From Thalassolituus sp. UBA1087 (GTDB taxonomy: Bacteria > Pseudomonadota > Gammaproteobacteria > Pseudomonadales > Oceanobacteraceae), in contig DCCG01000041.1 in NCBI GenBank assembly GCA_002314145.1, forward strand, positions 89,417 through 153,416: 64,000 nucleotides of DNA. The letters run 5' to 3'. A program made the position numbers and the translations under genes. Below the pieces are notes generated by a model. That model ran no database searches. It saw nothing but the letters and a program-made list of their open reading frames with translations, and was not told where the DNA came from. How positions within the stretch are numbered: the stretch's first letter is position 1; every line of letters begins with the position of its first letter. This document shows, piece after piece, positions 36,335 through 45,060 of this stretch.

Positions 36335-36931
36335 ATGAATGCAGAGATGCAACCCTTGTTCTGGCGTATCAGCGATCAGGATAAAAGCGGCTTTGAAGCA
36401 GTCAGTCTGTTGATGCCGGCCGGTATGGCCGGAGAAGACCCGGCGGAGTTTCCCACCGAGGTCTGTTTCCGCTCCAATCGCAGTACAACCCACCCGGTGG
36501 ACCTTCGCTGGTCTGAAGAAGATTCCGATCTGTTTATGAACCTGCTCGATCGCCTCATGGATGCTGAGGACGGCGAGGATATTGAAGTTGATTTAAGTGA
36601 CAGCGTGATACAGGGCATTGTTCAGCTGGTGGCGCTGGCGCGCTTTAAAACCCCCTGGCCCACTGACGAACTGACGGGGGATGACTTCATTACCGAGCGT
36701 GAAGAACTGGAAATAGGTGATCTGGTTGCGCTGAATACCCGTTTTGGCTTCGCACTGGCAGTGATTGTCGGTCTGGATTCCATCGATGCGACCTGTGTGC
36801 TGATGGATTCTCTGATGTCGGGGGATGAACTGCAGGTGCCGGATCACAGTCTGCTGGTGATTAACCGCCACTGTGTATTACCGGCCTCGTTTGCAGATTC
36901 CGACCTTGGGGAGGATGCTGTCTTCCACTGA
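36335..36931 (+). CDS. Hypothetical acidic cytosolic protein
   Basis: This 198-residue protein begins MNAEMQPLFWRISDQDKS. The ATG at 36335 follows GGAGA; the frame is open further upstream but that extension has no protein-like features. It is rich in Asp and Glu with no signal peptide, membrane helix or motif that I recognise. It stands alone between the lipoprotein and the TetR locus, and I cannot assign a family. Confidence 0.65.
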   Translation: MNAEMQPLFWRISDQDKSGFEAVSLLMPAGMAGEDPAEFPTEVCFRSNRSTTHPVDLRWSEEDSDLFMNLLDRLMDAEDGEDIEVDLSDSVIQGIVQLVALARFKTPWPTDELTGDDFITEREELEIGDLVALNTRFGFALAVIVGLDSIDATCVLMDSLMSGDELQVPDHSLLVINRHCVLPASFADSDLGEDAVFH

Positions 36932-36963
36932 TCCTTTGCAGGCGGCAGTGGCAGTGCCGCCAC

Positions 36964-37128
36964 TCAGGCGTGGCGGTGACTGCTTTTGCGTTTGCGGGTC
37001 AGATGCGTCAGTACATCATAGAACGCGGTTGAAGACTTACGGCCATTACCGTGTAACGCTGCACTGCGAATCCGGGCGTGCTCTGGTTGGCTGCTGGCTG
37101 GTGCTTTGAGTTGTGTTGCTGTTGCCAT
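36964..37128 (-). CDS. Small basic protein next to tetR, probable TetR target
   Basis: This 54-codon frame on the minus strand opens with ATG at 37128, behind GAGGCGG at good spacing, and ends with TGA at 36964-36966. The product starts MATATQLKAPASSQPEHARI and ends in a very basic tail (RKRKSSHRHA), with no signal peptide. Its leader contains TGAATGTTCATTCA (37150-37163), an element repeated in front of the adjacent tetR gene. Reading frame, RBS and shared operator support a real gene; there is no recognised homologue and the function is unknown. Confidence 0.5.
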   Translation of the reverse strand: MATATQLKAPASSQPEHARIRSAALHGNGRKSSTAFYDVLTHLTRKRKSSHRHA

Positions 37129-37149
37129 GGTTCCCGCCTCATTTATGAG

Positions 37150-37163
37150 TGAATGTTCATTCA
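37150..37163. promoter_or_regulatory. TetR-type operator, copy 1 (small-gene leader)
   Basis: TGAATGTTCATTCA is an inverted repeat (TGAATG, two bases, CATTCA) between the tetR stop and the start of the small downstream gene. The first 13 bases recur at 37780-37792 before tetR, so the regulator probably controls both genes. Confidence 0.65.
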
Positions 37164-37197
37164 GTGTTTCTGGCTGAGTTTTATTTCTTTTCCGTGC

Positions 37198-37761
37198 TCA
37201 GGCTTTGATTGCGTCCCAGCACAGGGTAATCAGATCATCTGCGTTGACTTCGGTGGTAAAAGTGGATGGCGTCAGGTGCTGTTTCCGGCACATGGTCATC
37301 AGGGCACCAAATGTCATGGTTGCCAGTACTTCATCTGGCAGATTTTTAATCAGTTGCTGGTTTTTACCATCCTCCAGCAACTCTGTAACCGGTTCCTGCA
37401 GGCATTGCATGGACGCCTGCCGGTGATTCTCACAGATTGCCGGCGAGGAGCCGAGTTGCTCCATCAGTGCACGGGTCTGTGGGTGGTCTCTCATCCAGTG
37501 GTAGAAGTTACCCCAGTAGACGAAAAACCGTTGTTTAATTCCGGCGTGGCGGTCGTACCCCTGCAGGCAGGCTTCGGTCACTTTCAGTGCCACATCGGCA
37601 AACAGCTCACGAACCAGCTCTTCTTTGGTTTCAAAGTAGCGGTATATCGTACCGGCCCCACAACCAGCGTGTTTGGCGACCATCGACATAGGACTGGCCT
37701 GCAGACCATGTTCGGCAATCAGCTCAGCGGTGGCTTCCAGAATTTGTTGACGCTTATCCAT
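37198..37761 (-). CDS. TetR family transcriptional regulator
   Basis: The roughly 187-residue protein has an N-terminal TetR helix-turn-helix (QQILEATAELIAEHGLQASP through GAGTIYRYFETKEEL) and a C-terminal ligand-binding region. ATG 37761 is the likely start; an in-frame TTG lies three codons upstream. The gene is flanked by two copies of TGAATGTTCATTC, which argues for autoregulation and for control of the 54-codon gene downstream. The inducer is unknown. Confidence 0.9.
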   Translation of the reverse strand: MDKRQQILEATAELIAEHGLQASPMSMVAKHAGCGAGTIYRYFETKEELVRELFADVALKVTEACLQGYDRHAGIKQRFFVYWGNFYHWMRDHPQTRALMEQLGSSPAICENHRQASMQCLQEPVTELLEDGKNQQLIKNLPDEVLATMTFGALMTMCRKQHLTPSTFTTEVNADDLITLCWDAIKA

Positions 37762-37779
37762 AGAACTCAAGAATCGGAC

Positions 37780-37793
37780 TGAATGTTCATTCT
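37780..37793. promoter_or_regulatory. TetR-type operator, copy 2 (tetR leader)
   Basis: TGAATGTTCATTCT lies 19 bases before the tetR ATG. It is identical over 13 bases to the element at 37150-37163, consistent with autorepression. Confidence 0.65.
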
Positions 37794-37869
37794 GCTCTTA
37801 ATCATGGATCAGATCAATATTGTGTCTGATAATCAGGTGGAACGGATTGTTGCTGAGGAAGGGACGATG

Positions 37870-37899
37870 GGATGACAGCGCCGTCTGGTGCTGTCATCC
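37870..37899. terminator. Hairpin after ychF
   Basis: A perfect ten-base stem (37870-37879 with 37890-37899) closes a ten-base loop just after the ychF stop on the minus strand. No T-run follows, so its termination role is uncertain. Confidence 0.4.
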
Positions 37900-37908
37900 G
37901 CGGGGCGA

Positions 37909-39000
37909 TCAGACGTTAAAGCGGAAGTGAATAACATCGCCGTCTTTGACGATATATTCCTTGCCTTCGAGGCGCCATTTGCCGGCTTCTTTGGCGCCGT
38001 TTTCGCCTTTGTAGTGGATAAAGTCATCATAGCTGACCACTTCAGCGCGGATAAAACCACGCTCAAAGTCCGTATGGATAGCGGCGGCTGCGCGCGGAGC
38101 AGTGGCGCCCACTTTGGTGGTCCAGGCGCGGACTTCTTTCACACCGGCGGTGAAATAAGTCTGCAGCCCCAGTAACTCGTAACCGGCGCGGATCACCCGG
38201 TCCAGACCAGGCTCTTCCATGCCCATCATCTCCAGAAACTCCATTTTCTCTTCGTCTTCCAGTTCCGAGATCTCGGCTTCGATTTTATTGCAGACCGCCA
38301 CCACGGAGGCACCTTCGGAGTCGGCAATCTCGCGCACTTTGTCCAGATGCGGGTTGTCCTCAAAGCCTTCTTCCGAGACGTTGGCGATATACATGGTCGG
38401 CTTGGTGGTCAGCAGGTGGAACTGACGGGCGATGCGTTTTTCATCGTCGTCCATATCCAGCATGCGGGCTGTTTTGCCTTCTTCGAAGTGGGGGATCAGC
38501 TTTTCCAGCAGCGCTTTCTGGGCAATGGCGTCTTTATCGCCGCCTTTTGCCACACGTACCACGCGCTGCAGTTGCTTCTCACAGGATTCCAGATCCGCCA
38601 GCACCAGCTCAGTGTTGATAATGTCGATGTCTTCGGCGGGATGTACGCGGTTGGCGACGTGAATCACATTGTCGTCTTCAAAGCAGCGCACCACGTGGGC
38701 AATGGCGTCGGTTTCACGGATGTTGGCGAGAAACTGGTTACCCAGTCCTTCACCTTTGGAGGCACCGGCAACCAGACCTGCGATATCGACAAATTCCATG
38801 GTGGTGGGAACCACACGCTCAGGATTGACGATTTCTGCCAGTGCATCCAGACGGCTGTCCGGCATCGGCACTGTGCCGGAATTGGGCTCAATGGTGCAGA
38901 AAGGGAAGTTTTCTGCCGCGATGCCGTTTTTGGTCAGTGCATTAAACAGTGTGGATTTGCCGACGTTGGGCAGACCAACGATGCCGCATTTAAAGCCCAT
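37909..39000 (-). CDS. ychF: Redox-regulated ATPase YchF
   Basis: This 363-residue Obg-related P-loop protein has GLPNVGKSTLFNAL as G1, DIAGLV as G3 and CNKIEAE in place of the NKxD guanine-specificity motif, which explains its preference for ATP. A coiled-coil insertion and the C-terminal TGS domain follow. It is associated with ribosomes. pth lies 54 bases upstream on the same strand, a pairing found widely in bacteria. Confidence 0.97.
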   Translation of the reverse strand: MGFKCGIVGLPNVGKSTLFNALTKNGIAAENFPFCTIEPNSGTVPMPDSRLDALAEIVNPERVVPTTMEFVDIAGLVAGASKGEGLGNQFLANIRETDAIAHVVRCFEDDNVIHVANRVHPAEDIDIINTELVLADLESCEKQLQRVVRVAKGGDKDAIAQKALLEKLIPHFEEGKTARMLDMDDDEKRIARQFHLLTTKPTMYIANVSEEGFEDNPHLDKVREIADSEGASVVAVCNKIEAEISELEDEEKMEFLEMMGMEEPGLDRVIRAGYELLGLQTYFTAGVKEVRAWTTKVGATAPRAAAAIHTDFERGFIRAEVVSYDDFIHYKGENGAKEAGKWRLEGKEYIVKDGDVIHFRFNV

Positions 39001-39054
39001 GGATGTGTCCTGTAAATTGTTTGCGGTAAATTTTGGCGGGTATTTTACCCGAAA

Positions 39055-39642
39055 TCAGCCTTTAAACGAGTGCAGGCGGTTCATGGCTTTGGCCATATCG
39101 CCAGCGACGGCATCCGGCACAACCCGTAATGCTTCATCAATGGCGGCTTCCATCGCACTTTTTTCGTTTTTGCCGGGACGTCCCAGTACGTGACCTGTGA
39201 CTTTGTTTTTGTCACCGGGATGGCCGATGCCGATGCGCAGACGGTGGAAATTCCTGTTATTGCCTAATTTGGCAATGATATCGCGCAGGCCATTCTGACC
39301 CCCGTGGCCACCGCCGGTTTTAAACCGTGCCTGGCCCGCGGGCAGATCCAGTTCGTCATGTACTACCAGAATTTCTTCCGGCTTCAGTTTATAAAAACTG
39401 GCCAGGGCCTGTACTGCCTGTCCGCTGAGGTTCATAAAGGTTGTGGGAATCAGTAACCAGCATTCCTGGCCACCAATCATGCCTTTACCGCTGAAGCCAT
39501 GGAATTTTTTGTCCGGGCTCAGGCGGATGCCTTCACTGCGGGCCAGTTCTTCAACCAGCCAGGCACCGGCATTGTGGCGGGTGTGTTCGTATTCGGCACC
39601 CGGGTTCCCGAGGCCTGCGATCAAACGGATTCTGTCACTCAT
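39055..39642 (-). CDS. pth: Peptidyl-tRNA hydrolase
   Basis: The 195-residue enzyme frees tRNA from abortive peptidyl-tRNA. The N-terminal GLGNPGAEYEHTRHNAG contains the conserved Asn and catalytic His, and VVHDELDLPAG and GGHGGQNGLRDI are further family motifs. It follows rplY after a terminator and precedes ychF, the common rplY-pth-ychF order. Confidence 0.97.
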   Translation of the reverse strand: MSDRIRLIAGLGNPGAEYEHTRHNAGAWLVEELARSEGIRLSPDKKFHGFSGKGMIGGQECWLLIPTTFMNLSGQAVQALASFYKLKPEEILVVHDELDLPAGQARFKTGGGHGGQNGLRDIIAKLGNNRNFHRLRIGIGHPGDKNKVTGHVLGRPGKNEKSAMEAAIDEALRVVPDAVAGDMAKAMNRLHSFKG

Positions 39643-39672
39643 AAGCGTTGCTACACTGTTTGAATAACCAAT

Positions 39673-39701
39673 AAAAAAGCGGGGACCAGCCCCGCTTTTT
39701 A
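39673..39701 (-). terminator. Rho-independent terminator between rplY and pth
   Basis: The stem AAAAAGCGGGG/CCCCGCTTTTT (39674-39684 with 39690-39700) closes a five-base loop and ends in a T-run on the minus strand just after rplY. The A-run on the other side makes it symmetric. Confidence 0.88.
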
Positions 39702-39716
39702 CTCAGAAGACAGCGC

Positions 39717-40364
39717 TTATTCAGCGGATTCTTCTGCAGCTTCACCTTCGCCTTCGTCGTCATCTGAGCTGCCTTTGATGGCGGCAACAGTCACAACGGC
39801 GGTGTCGTGCTCAGGTCCGTGGGATAGGGCAACAGATTCAACACCTTTTGGCAGTTTCAGGTCAGACAGGTGAATCACTGTACCGACTTCAACAGCAGCC
39901 ATATCCACTTCAACGTATTCTGGCAGGTCACCGGCAGAGCAGTTGATGTCCAGAGCAGTCATCTGGTGAGTAATCTTACCACCGCCCAGTTTCACGCCCA
40001 CGCAGGTTTCTTCGTTCAGGAAGTGCAGTGGTACGGTTGCCTTGATCTTGGTGGACTTGTTCACACGCAGGAAGTCAGCGTGCCATACCAGTGGTTTGGC
40101 CGGGTGACGCTGCAGATCTTTCAGGATGACCTGTTCAGATTTACCTGCAATATCCAGAGTGATGATGCTGCTGTAGAAAGCTTCGTCTTCCAGCAGTTTG
40201 TACAGCTCGTTCGCCAGTACAGAGATCGGCTGTGGTTTGCGGTCGTTACCGCCGGCTTTACCGCCGTATACAATAGCAGGGACTAATCTTTCGCGACGCA
40301 GGCGGCGGCTCGCACCTTTCCCCGCTTCTTCGCGAAGCTCTGCTGACAGAGTGAATTCTGACAT
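39717..40364 (-). CDS. rplY: 50S ribosomal protein L25 (Ctc form)
   Basis: This 215-residue protein is the long TL5/Ctc form of L25. The N-terminal 5S-rRNA-binding domain spans about residues 5-92 and the beta-rich C-terminal domain about 100-190, followed by an acidic Glu/Asp/Ala tail. Motifs HPAKPLVWHADFLRV and LPEYVEVDM support this. It is separated from prs and from pth by terminators and so may be transcribed on its own. Confidence 0.95.
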   Translation of the reverse strand: MSEFTLSAELREEAGKGASRRLRRERLVPAIVYGGKAGGNDRKPQPISVLANELYKLLEDEAFYSSIITLDIAGKSEQVILKDLQRHPAKPLVWHADFLRVNKSTKIKATVPLHFLNEETCVGVKLGGGKITHQMTALDINCSAGDLPEYVEVDMAAVEVGTVIHLSDLKLPKGVESVALSHGPEHDTAVVTVAAIKGSSDDDEGEGEAAEESAE

Positions 40365-40390
40365 GGGTTTTTCCTCTTGGTTTTGACGTA

Positions 40391-40423
40391 AAAACCGCCT
40401 GAGTTTGCGACCAACTCAGGCGG
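40391..40423 (-). terminator. Rho-independent terminator after prs
   Basis: An 11-base stem CCGCCTGAGTT/AACTCAGGCGG (40395-40405 with 40413-40423) ends in a T-run on the minus strand at 40391-40394, between prs and rplY. Confidence 0.85.
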
Positions 40424-40488
40424 CCCTATAAAAATCGTTGCTGTTCTGACCTGTGTCCGGCTTTCCGCTGTCCCGTTCTATGGGATGG

Positions 40489-41430
40489 TTAGCGGAACAT
40501 GGCGCTGATGGATTCTTCGTTATTAACACGACGAACCGCTTCAGCCAGCAGGCCGGCAATGGTCAGCTGACGAATGCAGCCAATGGTTTTGGCGGCTTCG
40601 GACAGGGGGATGGTGTCGGTGACAACCAGCTCATCCAGATCCGCATTGGCCAGACGCTCAACAGCGGGCCCGGATAGTACAGGATGTGTACAGTAGGCGA
40701 CAACCTTTTTCGCACCAAACTCTTTCAGAGCTTTGGCTGCGTGGCACAGAGTACCGGCGGTATCGACCATGTCATCAACCAGTACGCAGGTACGGTCTTT
40801 GACATCACCGATGATATTCATAACTTCGGATACGTTCGCTTTGGGGCGGCGTTTATCAATGATGGCGAGATCCACGTCCATCTGTTTGGCGATCGCCCGG
40901 GCGCGCACCACACCACCGATATCCGGTGATACCACAATCAGATCTTCGTAATTCTGGCGTTCCAGATCATCCAGCAGCACAGGGGAGCCATACACGTTAT
41001 CTACCGGGATATCGAAGAAGCCCTGAATCTGGTCAGCGTGCAGGTCAACGGTCAGCAGGCGGTCAACACCGGCGGTGGACATCATATCGGCCACGGCGCG
41101 GGCACTGATAGGCACACGGGCTGAACGTGGGCGACGATCCTGACGGGCATAGCCGAAATAAGGCACAACGGCAGTGATGCGGGCAGCGGAAGCGCGGCGC
41201 AGACAATCGGACATCAGCAACAGCTCCATCAGATTGTCATTGGTCGGAGCACAGGTAGGCTGAATAATAAAAACGTCTTTACCACGAACGTTTTCGTTCA
41301 GCTCGATGGTGCTTTCTCCATCACTGAATTTACCGACGACAGCGTCACCCATGGGAATATCAAGACGTTCAACGACGAGTTTGGCCAGCTCAGGGTTAGC
41401 ATTGCCAGTGAATACCATCAGCTTAGACAC
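40489..41430 (-). CDS. prs: Ribose-phosphate pyrophosphokinase Prs
   Basis: The 313-residue enzyme makes PRPP for nucleotide, histidine and tryptophan synthesis. The start is a GTG at 41430 with AGAGGA upstream. Motifs include FTGNANPELA, the VRGKDVFIIQPTCAPTNDNL active-site region and the PRPP loop VLVDDMVDTAGTL. tRNA-Gln lies directly upstream, as in pseudomonads. Confidence 0.97.
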   Translation of the reverse strand: MSKLMVFTGNANPELAKLVVERLDIPMGDAVVGKFSDGESTIELNENVRGKDVFIIQPTCAPTNDNLMELLLMSDCLRRASAARITAVVPYFGYARQDRRPRSARVPISARAVADMMSTAGVDRLLTVDLHADQIQGFFDIPVDNVYGSPVLLDDLERQNYEDLIVVSPDIGGVVRARAIAKQMDVDLAIIDKRRPKANVSEVMNIIGDVKDRTCVLVDDMVDTAGTLCHAAKALKEFGAKKVVAYCTHPVLSGPAVERLANADLDELVVTDTIPLSEAAKTIGCIRQLTIAGLLAEAVRRVNNEESISAMFR

Positions 41431-41480
41431 GGTAGTTGTCCTCTAGATGCAGTTTTATCAATGATGAAGGATAGAAGAAT

Positions 41481-41555
41481 TGGCTGGGGTGGCAGGACTC
41501 GAACCTGCGAGTGACGGGATCAAAACCCGTTGCCTTACCACTTGGCGACACCCCA
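41481..41555 (-). tRNA. tRNA-Gln (anticodon TTG)
   Basis: The minus strand gives a 75-base cloverleaf. The acceptor stem TGGGGTG pairs with CACCCCA, then comes the discriminator G and an encoded CCA. The anticodon loop TTTTGAT gives TTG, so glutamine. The T arm GCAGGTTCGAACCTGC is standard. It sits between ispE and prs. Confidence 0.97.
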
Positions 41556-41560
41556 ACATC

Positions 41561-42430
41561 TTAAGACGGTCTGAATAATACCTTATGCGTTGGCGAGAGG
41601 TTAACTCCCTTAGCCACAAAGGCTACATATTCAGCCGGTAACTGCTCAGAAACACTGATGGCTTCTGCTTCAGAACCGAAGCTTGAAAATATGCAAGCTC
41701 CAGTGCCCGTCATCTTAGCAAAGGAAAATTTATTTAGCAAATTCAATGCTTTACCGACTTCCGGGTAAAGCGCTGAGACAATTGCCTGGCAGTCATTTCT
41801 GCCCCCTTGCTCTAACGCGGTGCGAATATTAATGGCGGCCGTATCCCTTGTCAAACCTTCATGTGAAAATATTTTTGCAGTATTAACATGCACTTGCGGC
41901 ACCACCACCAGATACCAGGGTTCTGCCAGCTGTGGCACCGGGGTCAGCTGCTCGCCAACACCCTCTGCAAAGGCTGCCTGACCTCTTACAAATACCGGCA
42001 CATCGGCACCGAGGGAGAGGCCGGCCGCAGCCAGTTCATCCACATCCAGGTTCAGTTGCCACAGGTGATTGAGAGCCAGCAGAGTGGTCGCGGCATCGGA
42101 ACTGCCACCCCCCAGACCACCGCCCATCGGCAATATTTTATTTAAGCGGATATCCGCACCGCAGGGGCGTGCGGATTTTTTCTGCAGCATACGGGCAGCG
42201 CGGATAATCAGATTATCTTCGAAAGCGACGCCTTCTACTTCCGGTGACAGTGTCAGTTGATGATCGTCGCGTACACGGAAACTGAGTTCGTCGCCGTAAT
42301 CGAGAAACTGAAACAGGGTCTGCAGATTATGATAGCCATCGGGGCGCCGCCCGGTGATGTGCAGCATCAGGTTGAGCTTGGCCGGGGCCGGCAGGGTCAG
42401 CCAGTCCCCGGATGCGGGTGAATCAGCCAT
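41561..42430 (-). CDS. ispE: 4-diphosphocytidyl-2-C-methyl-D-erythritol kinase IspE
   Basis: This 289-residue GHMP kinase acts in the methylerythritol phosphate route to isoprenoids. The N-terminal PAPAKLNLMLHITGRRPDGYHNL and the ATP loop PMGGGLGGGSSDAATTLLAL are diagnostic. It overlaps the end of lolB by eight bases and precedes tRNA-Gln, matching the lolB-ispE-tRNA-prs order of pseudomonads. Confidence 0.97.
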   Translation of the reverse strand: MADSPASGDWLTLPAPAKLNLMLHITGRRPDGYHNLQTLFQFLDYGDELSFRVRDDHQLTLSPEVEGVAFEDNLIIRAARMLQKKSARPCGADIRLNKILPMGGGLGGGSSDAATTLLALNHLWQLNLDVDELAAAGLSLGADVPVFVRGQAAFAEGVGEQLTPVPQLAEPWYLVVVPQVHVNTAKIFSHEGLTRDTAAINIRTALEQGGRNDCQAIVSALYPEVGKALNLLNKFSFAKMTGTGACIFSSFGSEAEAISVSEQLPAEYVAFVAKGVNLSPTHKVLFRPS

Positions 42431-43019
42431 TCACGGTCCATTGTTTGATTGCAAAGGTGAAGCGGAAATCGTGGCCGCGGATTTTAATCAATCCGGGCAG
42501 CCAATAGCCACCTTCATTGGTATAGCGTGAATAGCTTACCTGCCAGCCATGCTGGTGCAGGGTCTTCAGCAATCCGTCATCACCGTATTCGACCGCATTC
42601 TGGTTATTTTTCAGGCCAGGGCTGAGCTGGCCTTTCACCCAGTAACGGATATCCGAAACCGGAAAATTCCAGCCCATGTATTGCAGCATCAGCCGTTCCG
42701 CTGACGGGGCCGTCTGAGGGTTATCCCAGCCCGGCAGGGTCAGGGAGGCCTGCTGGTCGTCGCCGCTCAGGCGTGAAGCGCCACTGCCAAACGGGCCGGC
42801 AATGAACAGATCGTATTCGCTGTGCTGCTGGGTCCAGGTCAGGTAACCGGTGACCGAATCCTGTGGTGACACCACGGACAGCTTACCGCGGACCTGCCAG
42901 CTGTGGATTTCATCCAGCTGGCTTTGCAGGGTGTGGGCGCCGCCCTGTGGCATCAGGCTGGCACAGCCTGTGATTATCAGGGGAATCAAGAGTACAGCCA
43001 AAGCCGGTAACGACTTCAT
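42423..43019 (-). CDS. lolB: Outer-membrane lipoprotein insertion protein LolB
   Basis: The 198-residue lipoprotein receives lipoproteins from LolA and inserts them into the outer membrane. The signal peptide ends at the lipobox ITGC. The early WQVRGKLSV and later LPGWDNPQTAP fit the LolB fold. It lies between the TPR lipoprotein gene and ispE, overlapping the latter by eight bases. Confidence 0.93.
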   Translation of the reverse strand: MKSLPALAVLLIPLIITGCASLMPQGGAHTLQSQLDEIHSWQVRGKLSVVSPQDSVTGYLTWTQQHSEYDLFIAGPFGSGASRLSGDDQQASLTLPGWDNPQTAPSAERLMLQYMGWNFPVSDIRYWVKGQLSPGLKNNQNAVEYGDDGLLKTLHQHGWQVSYSRYTNEGGYWLPGLIKIRGHDFRFTFAIKQWTVNG

Positions 43020-43028
43020 TGTTTTTCC

Positions 43029-44897
43029 TTACTGGTCGGATGCGGGCAGCTGATCGGTGGAAATTTTCAGCCGTTCAAGTGTGCGCAATATGATGCGGCT
43101 TCCGGGTGTTTGTTCCAGTCCGGCGGCCCAGATTCCCAGCGCTTTGTCCTGTTCACCGGTCAGCCACAGCAGTTCGCCGTAATGAGCGGCTATTTCGTGA
43201 TCCGGCATCAGGCTGAAAGCTTTTGCCAGTAAAGGCCCGGCCTGGGCGAAATCTCCCATGCGGAAGTAAATCCAGCCCAGGCTGTCAATGACGGCGGGGT
43301 TGTCCGGGCTGAGTTCCATCGCCCGGCGGATCAGGGGCAGGGCTTCTGACCAGCGCTCAGTGCGGTCGGCCAGGGTATAGCCCAGTGCGTTCAGCGCTTC
43401 GGCGTGATCCGGCTGCAGCCGTATGATGGTGCGCAGATCCTGTTCCAGCATGGCCAGATTATCGACCTGTTCTGCCAGCATGGCGCGGGTATACAGCAGA
43501 TCAACGTTATCCGGTGACACGCTAAGGGCGGTGGAAAGTAGCTGCAGGGCATCGTCTTTAAGACCGGCGGTGGACAGAATTTCCGCTTCAATACGGACCA
43601 GTTCTGTCGACATGTCCGGGTTTTCCGCACGGCGGCTATCCAGATATTCGCGCGCGGCATCCACGCCCTGCAGGTCATTCACCAGCCAGGCTGCACGCAG
43701 CTGAGCCGGCAGGAATTCGCGGCCGGCACCGACCTGCGCGTAATGCTCAATGGCGGTCTGCATATGACCGTCGGTTTCCGCAATCTGGCCCAGATAAAAA
43801 TGCGCTTCATTAGTGTGCGACTGGCGCGCCAGCAGCTGATCAAAGTGGCCGCTGGCCAGCAGGGTCTCACCAAGTTCATGCTCCAGCAGGGCCAGGGAAA
43901 GCAGAATGGCGGAGTCTTCCGGGTAGTTCTCATGCAGGCGGGTGAATTCGCTGAGGGCGCGCTTCATATCCTGTTTGTCCAGCCAGATGCGGGCACTCAG
44001 TACCTGTACGCCTTTATGCTCCGGATGCGCTTCATGCAGTTCGGCCAGCCAGTCAAGGGCGGCATCATAGTCTTCCATCAGTGCCAGTATGCGGGCTTTC
44101 TGCAGTCCGGCGCTGAGGTAATCCGGGTTAATATCCAGTGCCCGGTCGATGAGGCTGACGGCGTCGGGTAGCTGATTCAGCTGCTGGGCCATGATGGCGC
44201 GGGCATACCAGAGTGAGGCATCTTCCGGGTAACGCTGCTGCAGGTCTGCCAGCTCCTGTGCCAGCTGGCGCTGTTTATCCTGCGGAAGATGACCGGAATT
44301 GGCCGCCAGGTAATCAAACTGGCTGATACCGGCCAGTTCCTGCAGGGTGGCCAGATGTTCCAGTGCCGCCGAGAAACGGCCCTGTTCCATATATAGCTGG
44401 GCTGCAGCCTGGTGCGCCGCCGGGTTGTGCGGGTCGCTGTCGAGCCAGATGCCCAGCGCTTCCATCGACAGACTGCTGCTGCCGACGTACTGCGCGATGC
44501 GGGTGGCGCGGGCGGCAATATCCGGATCACGGGTTTTACGGGCCTGATCCATGTAATTGTACAGCGAGATATCAAAGCGCTGACGCTGCCCGGCCATTTC
44601 AGCGACCAGCAGTGAATACAGGGTGGCGGCCGGCATCGGCCGGTAGCGGCTGGTCCGGGCTTCGTCAGTGGCGGAGTCTTCCGTCTCAACCGCCGGCCGG
44701 GATTGCGTTTCCGGTTGTTCAGCTGAGACACTATTTTCCGTATGACTTGCCTGTGCTGTCGTTGCGGTGGGCTGATCGTCCGCCGCAGGGCGCAGGGCAG
44801 AACAGCCGCTGAGCCCCGTTAAGGCGATCAGAGCGGCCGGCAGAAGACGTTTTCTGGCGCGGATGGGGGCGGGCGTAAGCAAAGAAAACAAAGGCAT
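43029..44897 (-). CDS. TPR-repeat lipoprotein upstream of lolB
   Basis: This 622-residue protein has a lipoprotein signal ending LSGC (Cys32), then a low-complexity Thr/Gln/Ser/Glu linker and a long array of tetratricopeptide repeats with the usual W/L/G/Y/A/F/A/P spacing, for example AEALNALGYTLADRTERWSE. It is predicted to be a periplasmic lipid-anchored scaffold. A homologue sits at the same place before lolB in pseudomonads. The ATG at 44897 is preferred over an upstream TTG. Confidence 0.85.
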   Translation of the reverse strand: MPLFSLLTPAPIRARKRLLPAALIALTGLSGCSALRPAADDQPTATTAQASHTENSVSAEQPETQSRPAVETEDSATDEARTSRYRPMPAATLYSLLVAEMAGQRQRFDISLYNYMDQARKTRDPDIAARATRIAQYVGSSSLSMEALGIWLDSDPHNPAAHQAAAQLYMEQGRFSAALEHLATLQELAGISQFDYLAANSGHLPQDKQRQLAQELADLQQRYPEDASLWYARAIMAQQLNQLPDAVSLIDRALDINPDYLSAGLQKARILALMEDYDAALDWLAELHEAHPEHKGVQVLSARIWLDKQDMKRALSEFTRLHENYPEDSAILLSLALLEHELGETLLASGHFDQLLARQSHTNEAHFYLGQIAETDGHMQTAIEHYAQVGAGREFLPAQLRAAWLVNDLQGVDAAREYLDSRRAENPDMSTELVRIEAEILSTAGLKDDALQLLSTALSVSPDNVDLLYTRAMLAEQVDNLAMLEQDLRTIIRLQPDHAEALNALGYTLADRTERWSEALPLIRRAMELSPDNPAVIDSLGWIYFRMGDFAQAGPLLAKAFSLMPDHEIAAHYGELLWLTGEQDKALGIWAAGLEQTPGSRIILRTLERLKISTDQLPASDQ

Positions 44898-45060
44898 AGA
44901 TAAGAACAAAAAGAATCCGAATAGTGTTATTTAGGGTTAGATGGGGATTTAAGTCAAAGATTTCAGCAGCAAAGGTTGAATCAGACGTTTATAATCCCGC
45001 CTTTTGCCAGACCGGTCCGGTTTGGTATCAGCAGTCTTCAGCGGAGCAGTTTTCAGCAGC

